A stretch of DNA of 64,000 nt from CAYJAD01 sp964368075 (lineage in GTDB: Bacteria > Desulfobacterota > Desulfovibrionia > Desulfovibrionales > Desulfovibrionaceae). The DNA lies in NCBI GenBank assembly GCA_964368075.1, contig CAYJAD010000008.1, forward strand, positions 8,906 through 72,905. The letters run 5' to 3'. The first letter of the stretch is position 1. Each line of letters begins with the position of its first letter. This document shows, piece after piece, positions 8,678 through 16,519 of this stretch. The notes beneath the pieces are model-generated. The model was not told the DNA's origin, made no database searches, and worked only from the letters and a program-made list of their open reading frames with translations. Both the position numbers and the translations under genes were made by a program.

Positions 8678-9513
8678 TGCCATGACTCCAAGATAATACA
8701 ATGTAATTTTTTTTCAAGCCATGGCGCGGCTTGCAATTGTTTTTCACTCTTTTGCAATGCCTGCCCAATAGAGAGGGTGCATTCTTTACCCATGGCGTTT
8801 TCTACACCTAACATTTGTAAAGACGCATCACTTAAAGGAAGCCATGGAGCAACATCTTGCAAAGCTGCCCCCATATCTTCACTATTTATGACAATATGGC
8901 ATGCCTCAGGCAAAAAGTGAGCAGCATTTTCTAATACCAATTCCCATGGCGGCAAGGGAAAACTCATATTTCCCAGAGTATTTTGAATATTTTCAAGACT
9001 GCCCAAGGCTTCATCTTGCTCCACACCAAGCGCCTGTACAAGAGTTTGGATACTCTCGCTATAGTTTTGGGAAAGACTCTGAATTTCAAAGACATGCTCT
9101 TCCATAAGCCATGCCCATAATAAAAATTTTTGTGCTGCGCGCAACACATGCACACTGGCTTTGGGTGGTGCTGCCTGTATATTTTGCGAAGAAGGGTTTT
9201 TATCTTGTTCACTGTGCACAAAAGCGTCTAGAGCTTCTTGCTCTTCCACCACTTGCAGTTGTGAATACGGACTTTGCATGGCAGCAAGAGCTTGCAGTGG
9301 CACCCCAGAAAGGGCCGCTTCGCCCATGGCTTTCATATCCATAAGACAAGCCGCCACCTCTTGTGTAGTGAAGGCGTAATTGCTTGGCACCCATGTATTT
9401 GGGTTTTGCTCTTTAAGGCCTACACCTAAACTATGAGCATAGGCTAAAGGTTTTTTCTGAAAAAGACTAATATTTTCATGTAACAACGGCATATAGAGCA
9501 AGGGGGTTTCCAA
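8674..9513 (-). CDS. Conserved-looking hypothetical protein coupled to HAD gene
   Basis: A 279-residue protein that I do not recognise. It has no signal peptide or membrane segment. Its N-terminal 60 residues are compact (PLLHENISLF, VGLKEQNPNTWVPSNYAF); the middle is Gln/Glu rich; the C-terminal half is leucine- and alanine-rich and probably helical (LRAAQKFLLWAWLMEEH, GNMSFPLPPWELVLENA). The start is TTG at 9513 with GGAGA eight bases upstream. The stop overlaps the HAD start (ATGA), which suggests balanced translation and a related task. It is the first gene of the minus-strand run leading to ilvBHC. Confidence 0.72.
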   Translation of the reverse strand: METPLLYMPLLHENISLFQKKPLAYAHSLGVGLKEQNPNTWVPSNYAFTTQEVAACLMDMKAMGEAALSGVPLQALAAMQSPYSQLQVVEEQEALDAFVHSEQDKNPSSQNIQAAPPKASVHVLRAAQKFLLWAWLMEEHVFEIQSLSQNYSESIQTLVQALGVEQDEALGSLENIQNTLGNMSFPLPPWELVLENAAHFLPEACHIVINSEDMGAALQDVAPWLPLSDASLQMLGVENAMGKECTLSIGQALQKSEKQLQAAPWLEKKLHCIILESWQ

Positions 9514-9661
9514 AGTTATACGTCTCCTTTACAGTAATCTTACAACTACTATAAACGCAGATGCCAAAGGAAGCAACGCTTGAAAGGCACTTATAAAGAA
9601 TTTTTCCGCACATCATAACCTTTATGATACTCTTGCAAGCTTTATTTACTCAATTACCCAC

Positions 9662-9690
9662 TTGACCTAATGCCAAGGCCTGCGTATAAA
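9662..9690 (+). promoter_or_regulatory. Sigma-70-type promoter for tatA
   Basis: TTGACC (-35) and TATAAA (-10) are separated by exactly 17 bases and lie 34 bases before the tatA start, in the divergent region with the unknown gene at 8674-9513. Confidence 0.75.
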
Positions 9691-9723
9691 GTTTGCATGT
9701 AATGAAGGAATGGGGAGGACGCA

Positions 9724-9921
9724 ATGTTTGGTCTTGGAATGCAAGAAATCTTATTAATACTTGTTGTTGTTGCACTTTTTTTCGGGTGGAACAAATTACC
9801 AGAAATCGGAAATGGCCTTGGTAAGGCTATACGTAATTTTAAACGCGCTTCCATAGAACCCGATGAAGTGGATATTACCCCAAAAGAGAAGCAAAACAGC
9901 GATGAAAAGCCTAAGGCCTAA
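9724..9921 (+). CDS. tatA: Sec-independent translocase subunit TatA/TatE
   Basis: A 65-residue inner-membrane protein that forms the protein-conducting part of the twin-arginine pathway for folded proteins. It has the typical layout: a short periplasmic N-terminus (MFGLGMQE), one transmembrane helix (about 8-21), the FG hinge, an amphipathic helix (LPEIGNGLGKAIRNFK) and a charged tail. GGGGAGG precedes the ATG. No tatB or tatC lies nearby, so they must be elsewhere. An ACT-domain gene follows after 39 bases and shares the terminator. Confidence 0.95.
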   Translation: MFGLGMQEILLILVVVALFFGWNKLPEIGNGLGKAIRNFKRASIEPDEVDITPKEKQNSDEKPKA

Positions 9922-9960
9922 TTAACACTTTGAACAGAGCTTCACAGAGGAGAAAAAGTC

Positions 9961-10392
9961 ATGGTAGCAGAACAAATTTCTATATTCTTGGAAAACAAAG
10001 CAGGCCGTTTAGCTGAAGTAACCCGTGCTCTAAGCGAAGCAGAAATCAGCATTAGGGCTCTTTCCCTTGCAGATACTTCAGACTTTGGCATTTTACGCAT
10101 TATAGTTGCCGACCATGATAGAGCAAAAAATGTTCTTAAAGAAAAAGGATTTACCACAGGACGCACCACCGTTGTGGCAGTGGAAGTGGAAGATAAGCCC
10201 GGCGGCTTACACCAAATCTTAGAAATTTTAGCTCAAAGCAATATTAACGTAGAGTATATGTACAATTTTGTGCAAAAAGATACTGCCAACGCCACCATGA
10301 TTTTCCGCTTTGATAAAGCAGAAAAAGCTGTGGAAGCCCTCACCGCCAACAATATTTCCATAGTCAGCGCTGAAAGACTTTACGGCAAATAA
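9961..10392 (+). CDS. Tandem ACT-domain protein
   Basis: A 143-residue protein made of two ACT domains (about 4-68 and 71-140), each with the beta-alpha-beta start typical of ligand binding: ISIFLENKAGRLAEVTRAL and VAVEVEDKPGGLHQILEIL. Such stand-alone double-ACT proteins bind amino acids and often accompany phenylacetate-CoA ligase-like genes; none is beside it here. A regulatory or sensor role for an amino acid is inferred. AGAGGAG precedes the ATG. It follows tatA closely and ends at a strong terminator. Confidence 0.88.
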   Translation: MVAEQISIFLENKAGRLAEVTRALSEAEISIRALSLADTSDFGILRIIVADHDRAKNVLKEKGFTTGRTTVVAVEVEDKPGGLHQILEILAQSNINVEYMYNFVQKDTANATMIFRFDKAEKAVEALTANNISIVSAERLYGK

Positions 10393-10415
10393 ATTTCTTA
10401 GATAAATAATCAATC

Positions 10416-10459
10416 AAAAAAAGCACCCATGCATACTTTGCGCGGGTGCTTTTTTTTTC
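10416..10459. terminator. Bidirectional intrinsic terminator
   Basis: AAAAAGCACCC pairs with GGGTGCTTTTT with T-runs on both strands. It serves tatA-ACT on the plus strand and may serve the convergent SGNH gene. Confidence 0.88.
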
Positions 10460-10522
10460 ATAAAACGACTTTCTATTTTGAGAATTCTGCACAAATATTC
10501 TCTAAATAAGACTTATGCAAAA

Positions 10523-11659
10523 TTATTTGTGCAAAAATCCTTTCTGCAATGCTTCATACATCAACTTATTTCCTTGGGTATTAAAGTGAAAATCCCCTAA
10601 GAAATAATTAGCATGAATGACCTCCTCCAAAGAGGTTCTTTCCATCTCAGCATAAAATAAAGGATTAGCATTAATGAAATTAGCACATTTTTTTTCTTTA
10701 CAAAAATTTTCCCATACCGTTACGCCCCTATGATTCATGGGAGCATACATAAGTTGTGCTGGCCAAGGATACACAAAAACAGACATTAAAATGCCATGTG
10801 CATCAAGAAGATTCTTCAATTTTTCCATACTTTCTAGGCTTTGCTGTATAGCTGCATCTACTCCGTTTTTTCCATAGTGTTCTGATTTCGTCACATGTGT
10901 CCAATCAGAAATGTAAGGATAATTATCAAATCGTTTTAATGAAAGCTTTGTAGGATAAAAAAACTCGTGAATTATCAGATTTAGATGCCAAGTGTACCCA
11001 AAATATTTTTCTATTACACTTTTTGTTTTCGGCTTCGCTGTATTTGCTTTCGGTTTCGTTGTATTTTTTTGAGCAACTTCTCCAGACGATGTAATTTTCG
11101 TTTTCTCTACAATCTTTCTTCCATCATTCGATATATCATATAAAAGCCCTTCATTAGAAATGTCGCTTATATCTATAGCCACAACAACGTGTTTAAAAGT
11201 AAAACCTTGCTTTAACAAATGTGCTATTTTAACAAAATAAATTGAGGGGGAGTAACTAGCTACTCCTAAGTTAACAACTTTTAATGAAGGATTATTTTGA
11301 GCAAATAACCCCACAAAACTTTTTTCATAATCCATCCCCTCCGCTTCCGTGAAAGAATCTCCTATAAAAGCAATATCATACTTTTTCTCTGATTCTTTGC
11401 CCTTATCTGCACAAGAAATTTTGAAACCAAATTCATTAGTACAAAGTCTATAAAAGCTACTTCCAAACGAAGTTTCAACGTCCACATTTTTCTTTAAATC
11501 ATGATGGTACACGTTATGCCTTTCCCTCGTTATAAAAGCATTTTTCTGAGTTCGTTTATTCATTGGATCAAGAGCTAAACTTGTGAGAAAAAAATCTACA
11601 CCCAAAAAAAAGCCCACAGTTACTACAGTAACAAGGCATACATTTCGCAAGAAAGTCAT
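10523..11659 (-). CDS. Membrane-anchored SGNH/GDSL hydrolase-like protein
   Basis: A 378-residue protein with one N-terminal membrane segment (about 7-28) and a periplasmic domain. It has the SGNH block I nucleophile in IGDSFTEAEGM (Ser102) and a C-terminal GDFHFNTQGN, whose Asp356 and His358 match the D-x-H layout of AlgJ/AlgX and O-acyltransferase-linked SGNH domains. An Asn-linked VASYS region lies between. Acetyl transfer to or removal from an extracellular polysaccharide is the likely role, by family analogy. A Lys/Thr/Pro-rich insert (about 195-215) with repeated KPK units is odd. No polysaccharide genes flank it. AT content looks higher than its neighbours, which could hint at transfer. 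Confidence 0.75.
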   Translation of the reverse strand: MTFLRNVCLVTVVTVGFFLGVDFFLTSLALDPMNKRTQKNAFITRERHNVYHHDLKKNVDVETSFGSSFYRLCTNEFGFKISCADKGKESEKKYDIAFIGDSFTEAEGMDYEKSFVGLFAQNNPSLKVVNLGVASYSPSIYFVKIAHLLKQGFTFKHVVVAIDISDISNEGLLYDISNDGRKIVEKTKITSSGEVAQKNTTKPKANTAKPKTKSVIEKYFGYTWHLNLIIHEFFYPTKLSLKRFDNYPYISDWTHVTKSEHYGKNGVDAAIQQSLESMEKLKNLLDAHGILMSVFVYPWPAQLMYAPMNHRGVTVWENFCKEKKCANFINANPLFYAEMERTSLEEVIHANYFLGDFHFNTQGNKLMYEALQKGFLHK

Positions 11660-11680
11660 TCTATTTTCTCCCTATATTAA

Positions 11681-11722
11681 TAGTAAAAGGTTCTTACACA
11701 TTGATGTAAGAACCTTTTACTA
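11681..11722. terminator. Perfect 18-bp inverted repeat, probable terminator
   Basis: TAGTAAAAGGTTCTTACA and its exact complement flank a 6-base loop, between the end of the 301-residue hypothetical gene and the SGNH gene start. The T-rich lower stem could end transcription, but no long T-run follows, so an operator or attenuator is possible. Confidence 0.6.
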
Positions 11723-11801
11723 TTTCAAATTTCTACATATTTTTTATGCATAACCTTACTGTCTTGCAAAATAGTGCACAATAAAATTCATATGTACAAT
11801 C

Positions 11802-12707
11802 TTAAACGTCAGCCACACGCCCTTGCAACCATACATAGGCATCCACCTCATCGCCAACCTTAGGAGTATAATCTTTCAACATAGGCGTAGGCACATACAC
11901 AAGCACAAACATGGGGGCTCTGTCAGGCATGGGAAAACCAAGGCGTAACATGGTGACTTCCAGCTTATCTAAGGTGCATGTTTGTACCTCTAAAACGCTG
12001 CTTCGCATTTCGTATTCACAAAATTCGCGACCCGGCATAATAATTTGTTTACCGGCAAGATTAAGCTTTAAAGGCGGCACATCTAAACGACCTTTATCCG
12101 GATTTTCTTCAAGCCATGTGTTCGCATGCGATTCGTACAAAGGACCTTGAGTAATGGTCATTTCATCAAGCAAAGCACGGCGAATACCTAATGCCAAACC
12201 GGAAAGTAGGAACGTGTGCGTCACGCCTGGGGTCAAATCTTCTTTATCGCGATAGTATAAGGGATCATAAAACCAAAGAGGTTTATCCCCCGCAAGCACG
12301 GTTACACCCACATTGGCCTCCACGCCACTTTGCCATGGCACAGTGCTGTGTACTTCAAAATCGTTGGGGTACCCTTCCATAAGCGGCATTACAGAAGCTG
12401 GTTTTAACTCTTCTTGTGTAGGCCCTTTAAATACAGCGGCTGCGCGTAAAGGCTGATCTTCTGGCCATGCCATAAGCATGCATTCGCCTTGAGCATCATT
12501 ACGTTGCCAACAAGGACGCGTGCCCCCAGCATGAACAATGGTGCCAATAATTTGTGGCAACAGAGCCTTAGGGTTGCCCACAAGCACGGCCCACTGGCGC
12601 CCAAGGGCTTCCACATGGCGGCGGTAATCATGCCTTTCTAAGCTCTCTTTAGGATTCAAGCTTTGTTCTTCCATTTCCACAGTGTCTATATTTTTTTTCT
12701 TAGCCAT
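11802..12707 (-). CDS. Hypothetical protein, 301 residues
   Basis: I do not recognise a domain. The start at 12707 (MAKKKNIDTVEM) is preferred to an upstream in-frame ATG at 12755 because it begins with a typical soluble N-terminus and has GGA-type pairing upstream. There is no signal peptide or membrane segment. The sequence is mixed alpha/beta with conserved-looking stretches (ALGRQWAVLVGNPKALLPQIIG, FEVHSTVPWQSGVEANVGVTV, LKDYTPKVGDEVDAYVWLQGRVAD); the last looks like a small beta-barrel ending. It stands alone on the minus strand, divergent from rpsT. Confidence 0.7.
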   Translation of the reverse strand: MAKKKNIDTVEMEEQSLNPKESLERHDYRRHVEALGRQWAVLVGNPKALLPQIIGTIVHAGGTRPCWQRNDAQGECMLMAWPEDQPLRAAAVFKGPTQEELKPASVMPLMEGYPNDFEVHSTVPWQSGVEANVGVTVLAGDKPLWFYDPLYYRDKEDLTPGVTHTFLLSGLALGIRRALLDEMTITQGPLYESHANTWLEENPDKGRLDVPPLKLNLAGKQIIMPGREFCEYEMRSSVLEVQTCTLDKLEVTMLRLGFPMPDRAPMFVLVYVPTPMLKDYTPKVGDEVDAYVWLQGRVADV

Positions 12708-12902
12708 ACATTTTCCATTGCTAACTGCATTTTTTATATATAGAATAATTTTCAAGATTTTCTTATAGTATAGAAAATCCTCATAGAGGCTTTATAACTT
12801 CACAAACAGAGATATTGACATTTTTTTTGCAAAAAGTACAGTATTTTTTATGCGAGAGCTTCAGCCTTGCATGTAAAAAAATTTTAGGCTGCATTTTCTT
12901 TA

Positions 12903-12931
12903 TTGACAAAGAACTCTAAAAGCGATAGACA
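12903..12931 (+). promoter_or_regulatory. Candidate promoter for rpsT
   Basis: A perfect TTGACA with a 17-base spacer to a weak -10 (TAGACA). The resulting leader of about 85 bases contains a small hairpin CCCAAG-N8-CTTGGG (12952-12971), a place where S20 autoregulation could act. Confidence 0.5.
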
Positions 12932-13021
12932 ACACCGTTCATTGCGTTGAACCCAAGCTGGAACTCTTGGGCTTGGTGCTCAAGAATTATATATTTCAAT
13001 CAACTTTTTTTGGAGGAAACC

Positions 13022-13288
13022 GTGGCTAACCATAAGTCTGCCATTAAGCGTCACAAGCAAAGTCTTGTTCGTGCCGAGCGCAACCGTGCTGCTCGTACTC
13101 GTGTGAAAAATGTTATCAAGAAAGTACGCTCTGCTGTACTTGCCAACGACAAAACCGCTGCCAACGAAGCTTTGGTTTTAGCTAATTCCGTATTGGATAA
13201 GGCTTCTACCAAGGGTGCTATGCATTGGAAAACAGCTGCTCGTAAGATTTCTCGTCTTGCTAGCGCCGTTAACAAAATAGAAGCATAA
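13022..13288 (+). CDS. rpsT: 30S ribosomal protein S20
   Basis: An 88-residue, highly basic protein that binds 16S rRNA early in small-subunit assembly. The start is GTG at 13022: GGAGG lies six bases upstream and the sequence then reads ANHKSAIKRHKQS as expected for S20. A longer in-frame ATG upstream at 12947 is not credible because it would translate the leader. The rest is helical with Arg/Lys-rich faces (RNRAARTRVKNVIKKV). The GTG start is common for this gene in other bacteria and may limit expression. A terminator follows. Confidence 0.96.
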   Translation: MANHKSAIKRHKQSLVRAERNRAARTRVKNVIKKVRSAVLANDKTAANEALVLANSVLDKASTKGAMHWKTAARKISRLASAVNKIEA

Positions 13289-13305
13289 TTTATCTTATCG
13301 CTTAT

Positions 13306-13352
13306 AAAAAAGCCTTTTTCTTATGCTAAAGCATGAGGAAAAGGCTTTTTTT
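13306..13352. terminator. Bidirectional terminator between rpsT and the phosphatase-like gene
   Basis: A long stem AAAAAAGCCTTTTTCTTATGC with its near complement around a TAAA loop; A and T runs flank both sides. Confidence 0.88.
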
Positions 13353-13376
13353 AGTATTCTTTACAAAGCTCATCTA

Positions 13377-13805
13377 TTAAAAATACTGCGGGTAAATTTT
13401 AGGCAATTCAGTAATAAAGCTTTCTATTTCATCACAAGCGTCGGTATAGCAACGCATTTTATCAACGCTTTTTTCAAATTTTTCCGCCATTTTTTGTGGA
13501 TCATCAAAAATATGTTGCACTACACGCGCTTTTGCAAAGGCAGGTTGCTGTAAAGGCATATTGGGACAAAGCGCAATAACAAAATCAAAAGAAATATTTG
13601 CCAAATCTTGTACAGTTTTTGACTTTTCTTTCGACATATCCACTTCATGTTTATGTAGGGCTTGTACAGCAAGGGGATCGGCAGCTTTATTCACCAAACC
13701 TGCAGAATAAAAGTGCGCCATGAATCCGAGATGTTTTTTGCTCAAACCCTCAGCCATAAGATTAAGACAAGAAGAATCCGAACAAAGAAAAAGAATATTT
13801 TTCAT
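13377..13805 (-). CDS. Low-molecular-weight phosphatase / arsenate reductase relative with altered P-loop
   Basis: A 142-residue protein with the fold signature of the LMW-PTP/ArsC family: KNILFLC at the N-terminus, MAEGL after the P-loop, YSAG, FDFVIALCP, and the DDP segment before a helical C-terminus. The family active site is C-x-G-N-x-C-R-S; here the same place reads CSDSSCLN. The cysteine at 8 remains, but Asn, the phosphate-binding Arg and the Ser are replaced. The second and third redox cysteines of arsenate reductase are not in the usual CxxxxxxC spacing either. It may be inactive or a binder. No ars genes are nearby. Confidence 0.75.
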   Translation of the reverse strand: MKNILFLCSDSSCLNLMAEGLSKKHLGFMAHFYSAGLVNKAADPLAVQALHKHEVDMSKEKSKTVQDLANISFDFVIALCPNMPLQQPAFAKARVVQHIFDDPQKMAEKFEKSVDKMRCYTDACDEIESFITELPKIYPQYF

Positions 13806-13941
13806 ATGTTATTGTATCTCACTTTTTTAGAATGAAAAAGAAGAAAGAGCATATTACTCAAAATTTACAACGTTACACAGTACAAAATATTTATTTCTGC
13901 AAGCAATATAAAATCCCCAACACAAAATAGCAATATAAAAA

Positions 13942-14021
13942 ATTACTTCATAAAAGAAAAATATTTTCTGTGTTTGCGGCTTTTGACCTAGCATGATTTT
14001 CATGCTATTTTATGAAGTAAT
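13942..14021. repeat. Inverted repeat upstream of the DUF1848 gene
   Basis: ATTACTTCATAAAA (13942-13955) and its perfect complement (14008-14021) bracket 52 bases; a second hairpin TAGCATGA-TTT-TCATGCTA (13989-14007) lies just inside the right arm. It sits between divergent genes, so it could be an operator or a small mobile-element remnant. Confidence 0.5.
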
Positions 14022-14080
14022 ACGTGAAAAAACGTCGAATATATGTCATATTTCACATTTCAATATTTATTAATTCCACT

Positions 14081-15019
14081 ATGATTATAAGCGCTAGCAG
14101 AAGAACCGATATTCCCTCCTATTATGGCCAATGGTTTGTAAACGCCTTACAGAGGGGGCATATTTTTGTGCCAAACCCCTATAATAAACAACGCTATTAT
14201 AAAGTTGACTTACGGCCTCAAGCTGTGGATTGCATCGTTTTTTGGACAAAGAATCCTCTCCCCTTTTTTCCGCACCATAGACACATAGAAAGCTTAGGCT
14301 ATGCCTCCTACTTTCAATTCACTATAACCCCCTATAATAGAAGCGTTGAGGCACATTTACCCGATAAGCTTTTACTTATTCAAGCTTTTAAAGAATTAAG
14401 TAAAACCTTGGGGCCGCATAGAATGGTGTGGCGCTATGACCCTATAATTTTAAACAATACCTTTACTGTAGAATACCATGAAAAAGCTTTTCGCTCCATG
14501 GCAAAAATGCTTCAGGGCTTTACGCAAAGATGCGTTATGAGTTTTGTTGATATTTACAAGAATTTAATGACGCGACTGGGTCAGCAGTCCATTTACACTA
14601 TATCCTGCGAAAATATGCATATTCTTGCAGCATCCTTAGCGCATATTGCGCATGAACACGATTTCTCGCTTTTTACTTGTGCAGAAGAACACGATTTTTC
14701 TAGCTATGGCATAGAAAAGTCTTCTTGCATTGATAAAAGTATTATCGAAAACGTTTTAGGTAAAAAAACCGTATTACGCAGAGATAAGAATCAAAGACCT
14801 GCTTGCGCTTGTATGGAAAGTATAGAAGTGGGGACGTATAATTGCTGTGCCAATGGTTGTAACTATTGTTATGCATTACAAAACATTACAAGTAATGCCC
14901 AAAATATGCGGCAGCACAACCCAAACTCTCCTGTACTTATAGGAGAACTACCAGAAAATGCTCTTATTACACAAAGAGAAAATTCCAGTGTTATTGAAAC
15001 TCAGGGATCCCTCTTGTAA
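14081..15019 (+). CDS. DUF1848 family Fe-S protein
   Basis: A 312-residue protein of a family with unknown function whose C-terminal cysteines resemble the radical-SAM cluster motif. It starts with the family hallmark MIISASRRTDIPSYY and has VDCIVFWTKNPLPF and HRMVWRYDPII in the barrel-like core. The C-terminal cluster CACMESIEVGTYNCCANGCNYC ends with YCYA at about 277-280. The start at 14081 follows the family N-terminus; an upstream in-frame GTG at 14024 has no better ribosome site. A MITE-like repeat begins on the base after the stop codon, yet the protein end looks complete. Isolated gene, possibly under control of the inverted repeat upstream. Confidence 0.88.
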   Translation: MIISASRRTDIPSYYGQWFVNALQRGHIFVPNPYNKQRYYKVDLRPQAVDCIVFWTKNPLPFFPHHRHIESLGYASYFQFTITPYNRSVEAHLPDKLLLIQAFKELSKTLGPHRMVWRYDPIILNNTFTVEYHEKAFRSMAKMLQGFTQRCVMSFVDIYKNLMTRLGQQSIYTISCENMHILAASLAHIAHEHDFSLFTCAEEHDFSSYGIEKSSCIDKSIIENVLGKKTVLRRDKNQRPACACMESIEVGTYNCCANGCNYCYALQNITSNAQNMRQHNPNSPVLIGELPENALITQRENSSVIETQGSLL

Positions 15020-15211
15020 CAGACTGTTGAAAAAGAACTGTCTACTTCGTCAGACTCGTTTTTTGCTCCGGTCATGTATGTCTGTATACACTTCCTCCGC
15101 AAAAAAACTTCGTCTTCCTTGTATCTTACACTTTTTGAACAGCCTGTGTTCAGACGCTAAAATAGGCATTTTTTCAAAATAATTTTCGCGGCAGACTTTT
15201 TCAACAGGCTG
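15020..15211. mobile_element. MITE-like 192-bp element with 16-bp inverted ends
   Basis: CAGACTGTTGAAAAAG at 15020-15035 is matched by the complement of CTTTTTCAACAGGCTG at 15196-15211 (15 of 16 bases). A third, slightly changed copy of the end motif (CTTTTTGAACAGCCTG) lies inside at 15131-15146. There is no plausible gene inside. Elements with ends like TTTTTCAACAGCCTG are widespread non-autonomous repeats in many bacteria, from memory. The insertion sits exactly behind the DUF1848 stop. Confidence 0.7.
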
Positions 15212-15299
15212 GTAAGGGATAGATGAATGAAGGATAGTTTTAAGAGGATTGTACAAAATAAACTTTAACAACAGGCCGATAAGCGCGTTTTGAAGGGGG

Positions 15300-15341
15300 T
15301 CTGGGGGAAACTTTTTGGCGCTAGCAAAAGTTTCCCCCAGA
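15300..15341. repeat. CTGGGGG-armed palindromic repeat (copy 1), 3' of leuB
   Basis: A 16-bp perfect stem (TCTGGGGGAAACTTTT and complement) around a 10-base loop. Neither strand has a T-run directly after the stem, so it is not a standard terminator although it sits where the leu operon ends. A related copy lies at 60570-60608, sharing ATTATTTTTTCTGGGGG and the CGCCAAAAAGTT core. Confidence 0.7.
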
Positions 15342-15359
15342 AAAAATAATCATATCTTT

Positions 15360-16433
15360 TTATATATTATCTACAACCAATTGTCCCATACGTTTGGTAC
15401 CTACGTACTCTTTGCCTTCTTCCATAATGTCTCCGGTGCGATACCCTTGTTGTAAGGTTTTGCGCACAGCATTTTCCACGGCTTCAGCTTCAGCAGGCGC
15501 GTCAAAAGCCAAACGTAGCATCATGGCAGCGGACAAAATAGTGGCCAAAGGATTAGCCTTGTCTTGTCCGGCAATATCTGGGGCAGAACCGTGAATGGGC
15601 TCAAAGAGTCCCGGTGCCGTGGCCCCTAAAGAGGCCGAAGGCAGCATACCCAATGATCCTGTAATAACGGCGGCTTCATCGGATAAAATATCCCCAAAAA
15701 TATTACCCGTAACAATAACATCAAATTGCGAAGGATCGCGCACCAATTGCATGGCGGCATTATCCACATACATGTGCGAAAGCTCCACATCAGCATATTC
15801 TTTATGCACTTCGTTAAGCACATCGCGCCACAAACGCGAAGTTTCTAGTACATTGGCTTTATCAGCAGAGCATACCTTAGAATTTCTTTTACGCGCTGTT
15901 TGAAAAGCTACATGCGCAATACGACGAATTTCTTCTTCGTCATAAATCATAGTATTATAGCCCACGCGCTTACCGTCACGCTCTTCAATGGCTCTTGGTT
16001 GACCAAAATATATATCGCCGGTGAGTTCGCGAACGACTATTAAATCAAGGCCTTTGGCGGCAATATCAGCACGCAATAAGCACGCACCGGCAAGTTCTTG
16101 AAATAAAGTGGCAGGGCGCAAGTTAGCAAAAAGGCCTAACTCTTTGCGAATGGCCAAAAGTCCTTTTTCTGGACGTACATCATTGGCCATTTGATCCCAC
16201 TTAGGGCCACCCACAGCGCCTAAAAATACCGCATCGGCACGGCGGCATGCCTGTAGAGTGGCATCGGGCAAGGGGGAACCTGTCGCATCTATGGCTGCCC
16301 CGCCAATAAGCGCTTCTTCATAGACAAATTCATGACCAAATTTCGCTGCTACAGCATCCATAACTTTAACAGCTTCAGCCACAATTTCTGGACCAATACC
16401 ATCGCCAGGCAATACGCAAATAGTTTTTTTCAT
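15360..16433 (-). CDS. leuB: 3-Isopropylmalate dehydrogenase
   Basis: NAD+-dependent oxidative decarboxylation of 3-isopropylmalate, the third step of leucine synthesis. The 357 residues carry the family motifs: LPGDGIGPEIVAEAVKV at the N-terminus, GAVGGPKWD, LRKELG-type IRKELGLFANLRPA, the RELTGDIYFG active-site loop with substrate-binding Arg and the Tyr, and the cofactor segment FEPIHGSAPDIAGQDKANP. Metal-binding aspartates lie in NIFGDILSDEAA. It is the last gene of leuA-C-D-B on the minus strand, with an 86-base gap from leuD containing a large imperfect hairpin. Confidence 0.97.
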   Translation of the reverse strand: MKKTICVLPGDGIGPEIVAEAVKVMDAVAAKFGHEFVYEEALIGGAAIDATGSPLPDATLQACRRADAVFLGAVGGPKWDQMANDVRPEKGLLAIRKELGLFANLRPATLFQELAGACLLRADIAAKGLDLIVVRELTGDIYFGQPRAIEERDGKRVGYNTMIYDEEEIRRIAHVAFQTARKRNSKVCSADKANVLETSRLWRDVLNEVHKEYADVELSHMYVDNAAMQLVRDPSQFDVIVTGNIFGDILSDEAAVITGSLGMLPSASLGATAPGLFEPIHGSAPDIAGQDKANPLATILSAAMMLRLAFDAPAEAEAVENAVRKTLQQGYRTGDIMEEGKEYVGTKRMGQLVVDNI

Positions 16434-16449
16434 GCTATTCTCTTATGAT

Positions 16450-16517
16450 TGAATTTTTTTGGGGAAAGAAAAAATCTTCTGGTGGGAAAGCTTTTCTACG
16501 GTTCTCCCCCCAAAAGA
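16450..16517 (-). repeat. Imperfect hairpin in the leuD-leuB gap
   Basis: TTTTGGGGGGAG and TTCTTTCCCCAAAA (minus strand) can pair across a loop containing GAAAAGCTTTCCC. It may be a decayed member of the GGGAAACTTTT palindrome family, or an mRNA stability or processing element inside the leu operon. Confidence 0.4.
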
Positions 16518-16519
16518 AT

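Noticed and set aside
13377..13805. Functional arsenate reductase (arsC)
   Set aside because: The active-site arginine and the resolving-cysteine pattern are missing and no ars genes are nearby.
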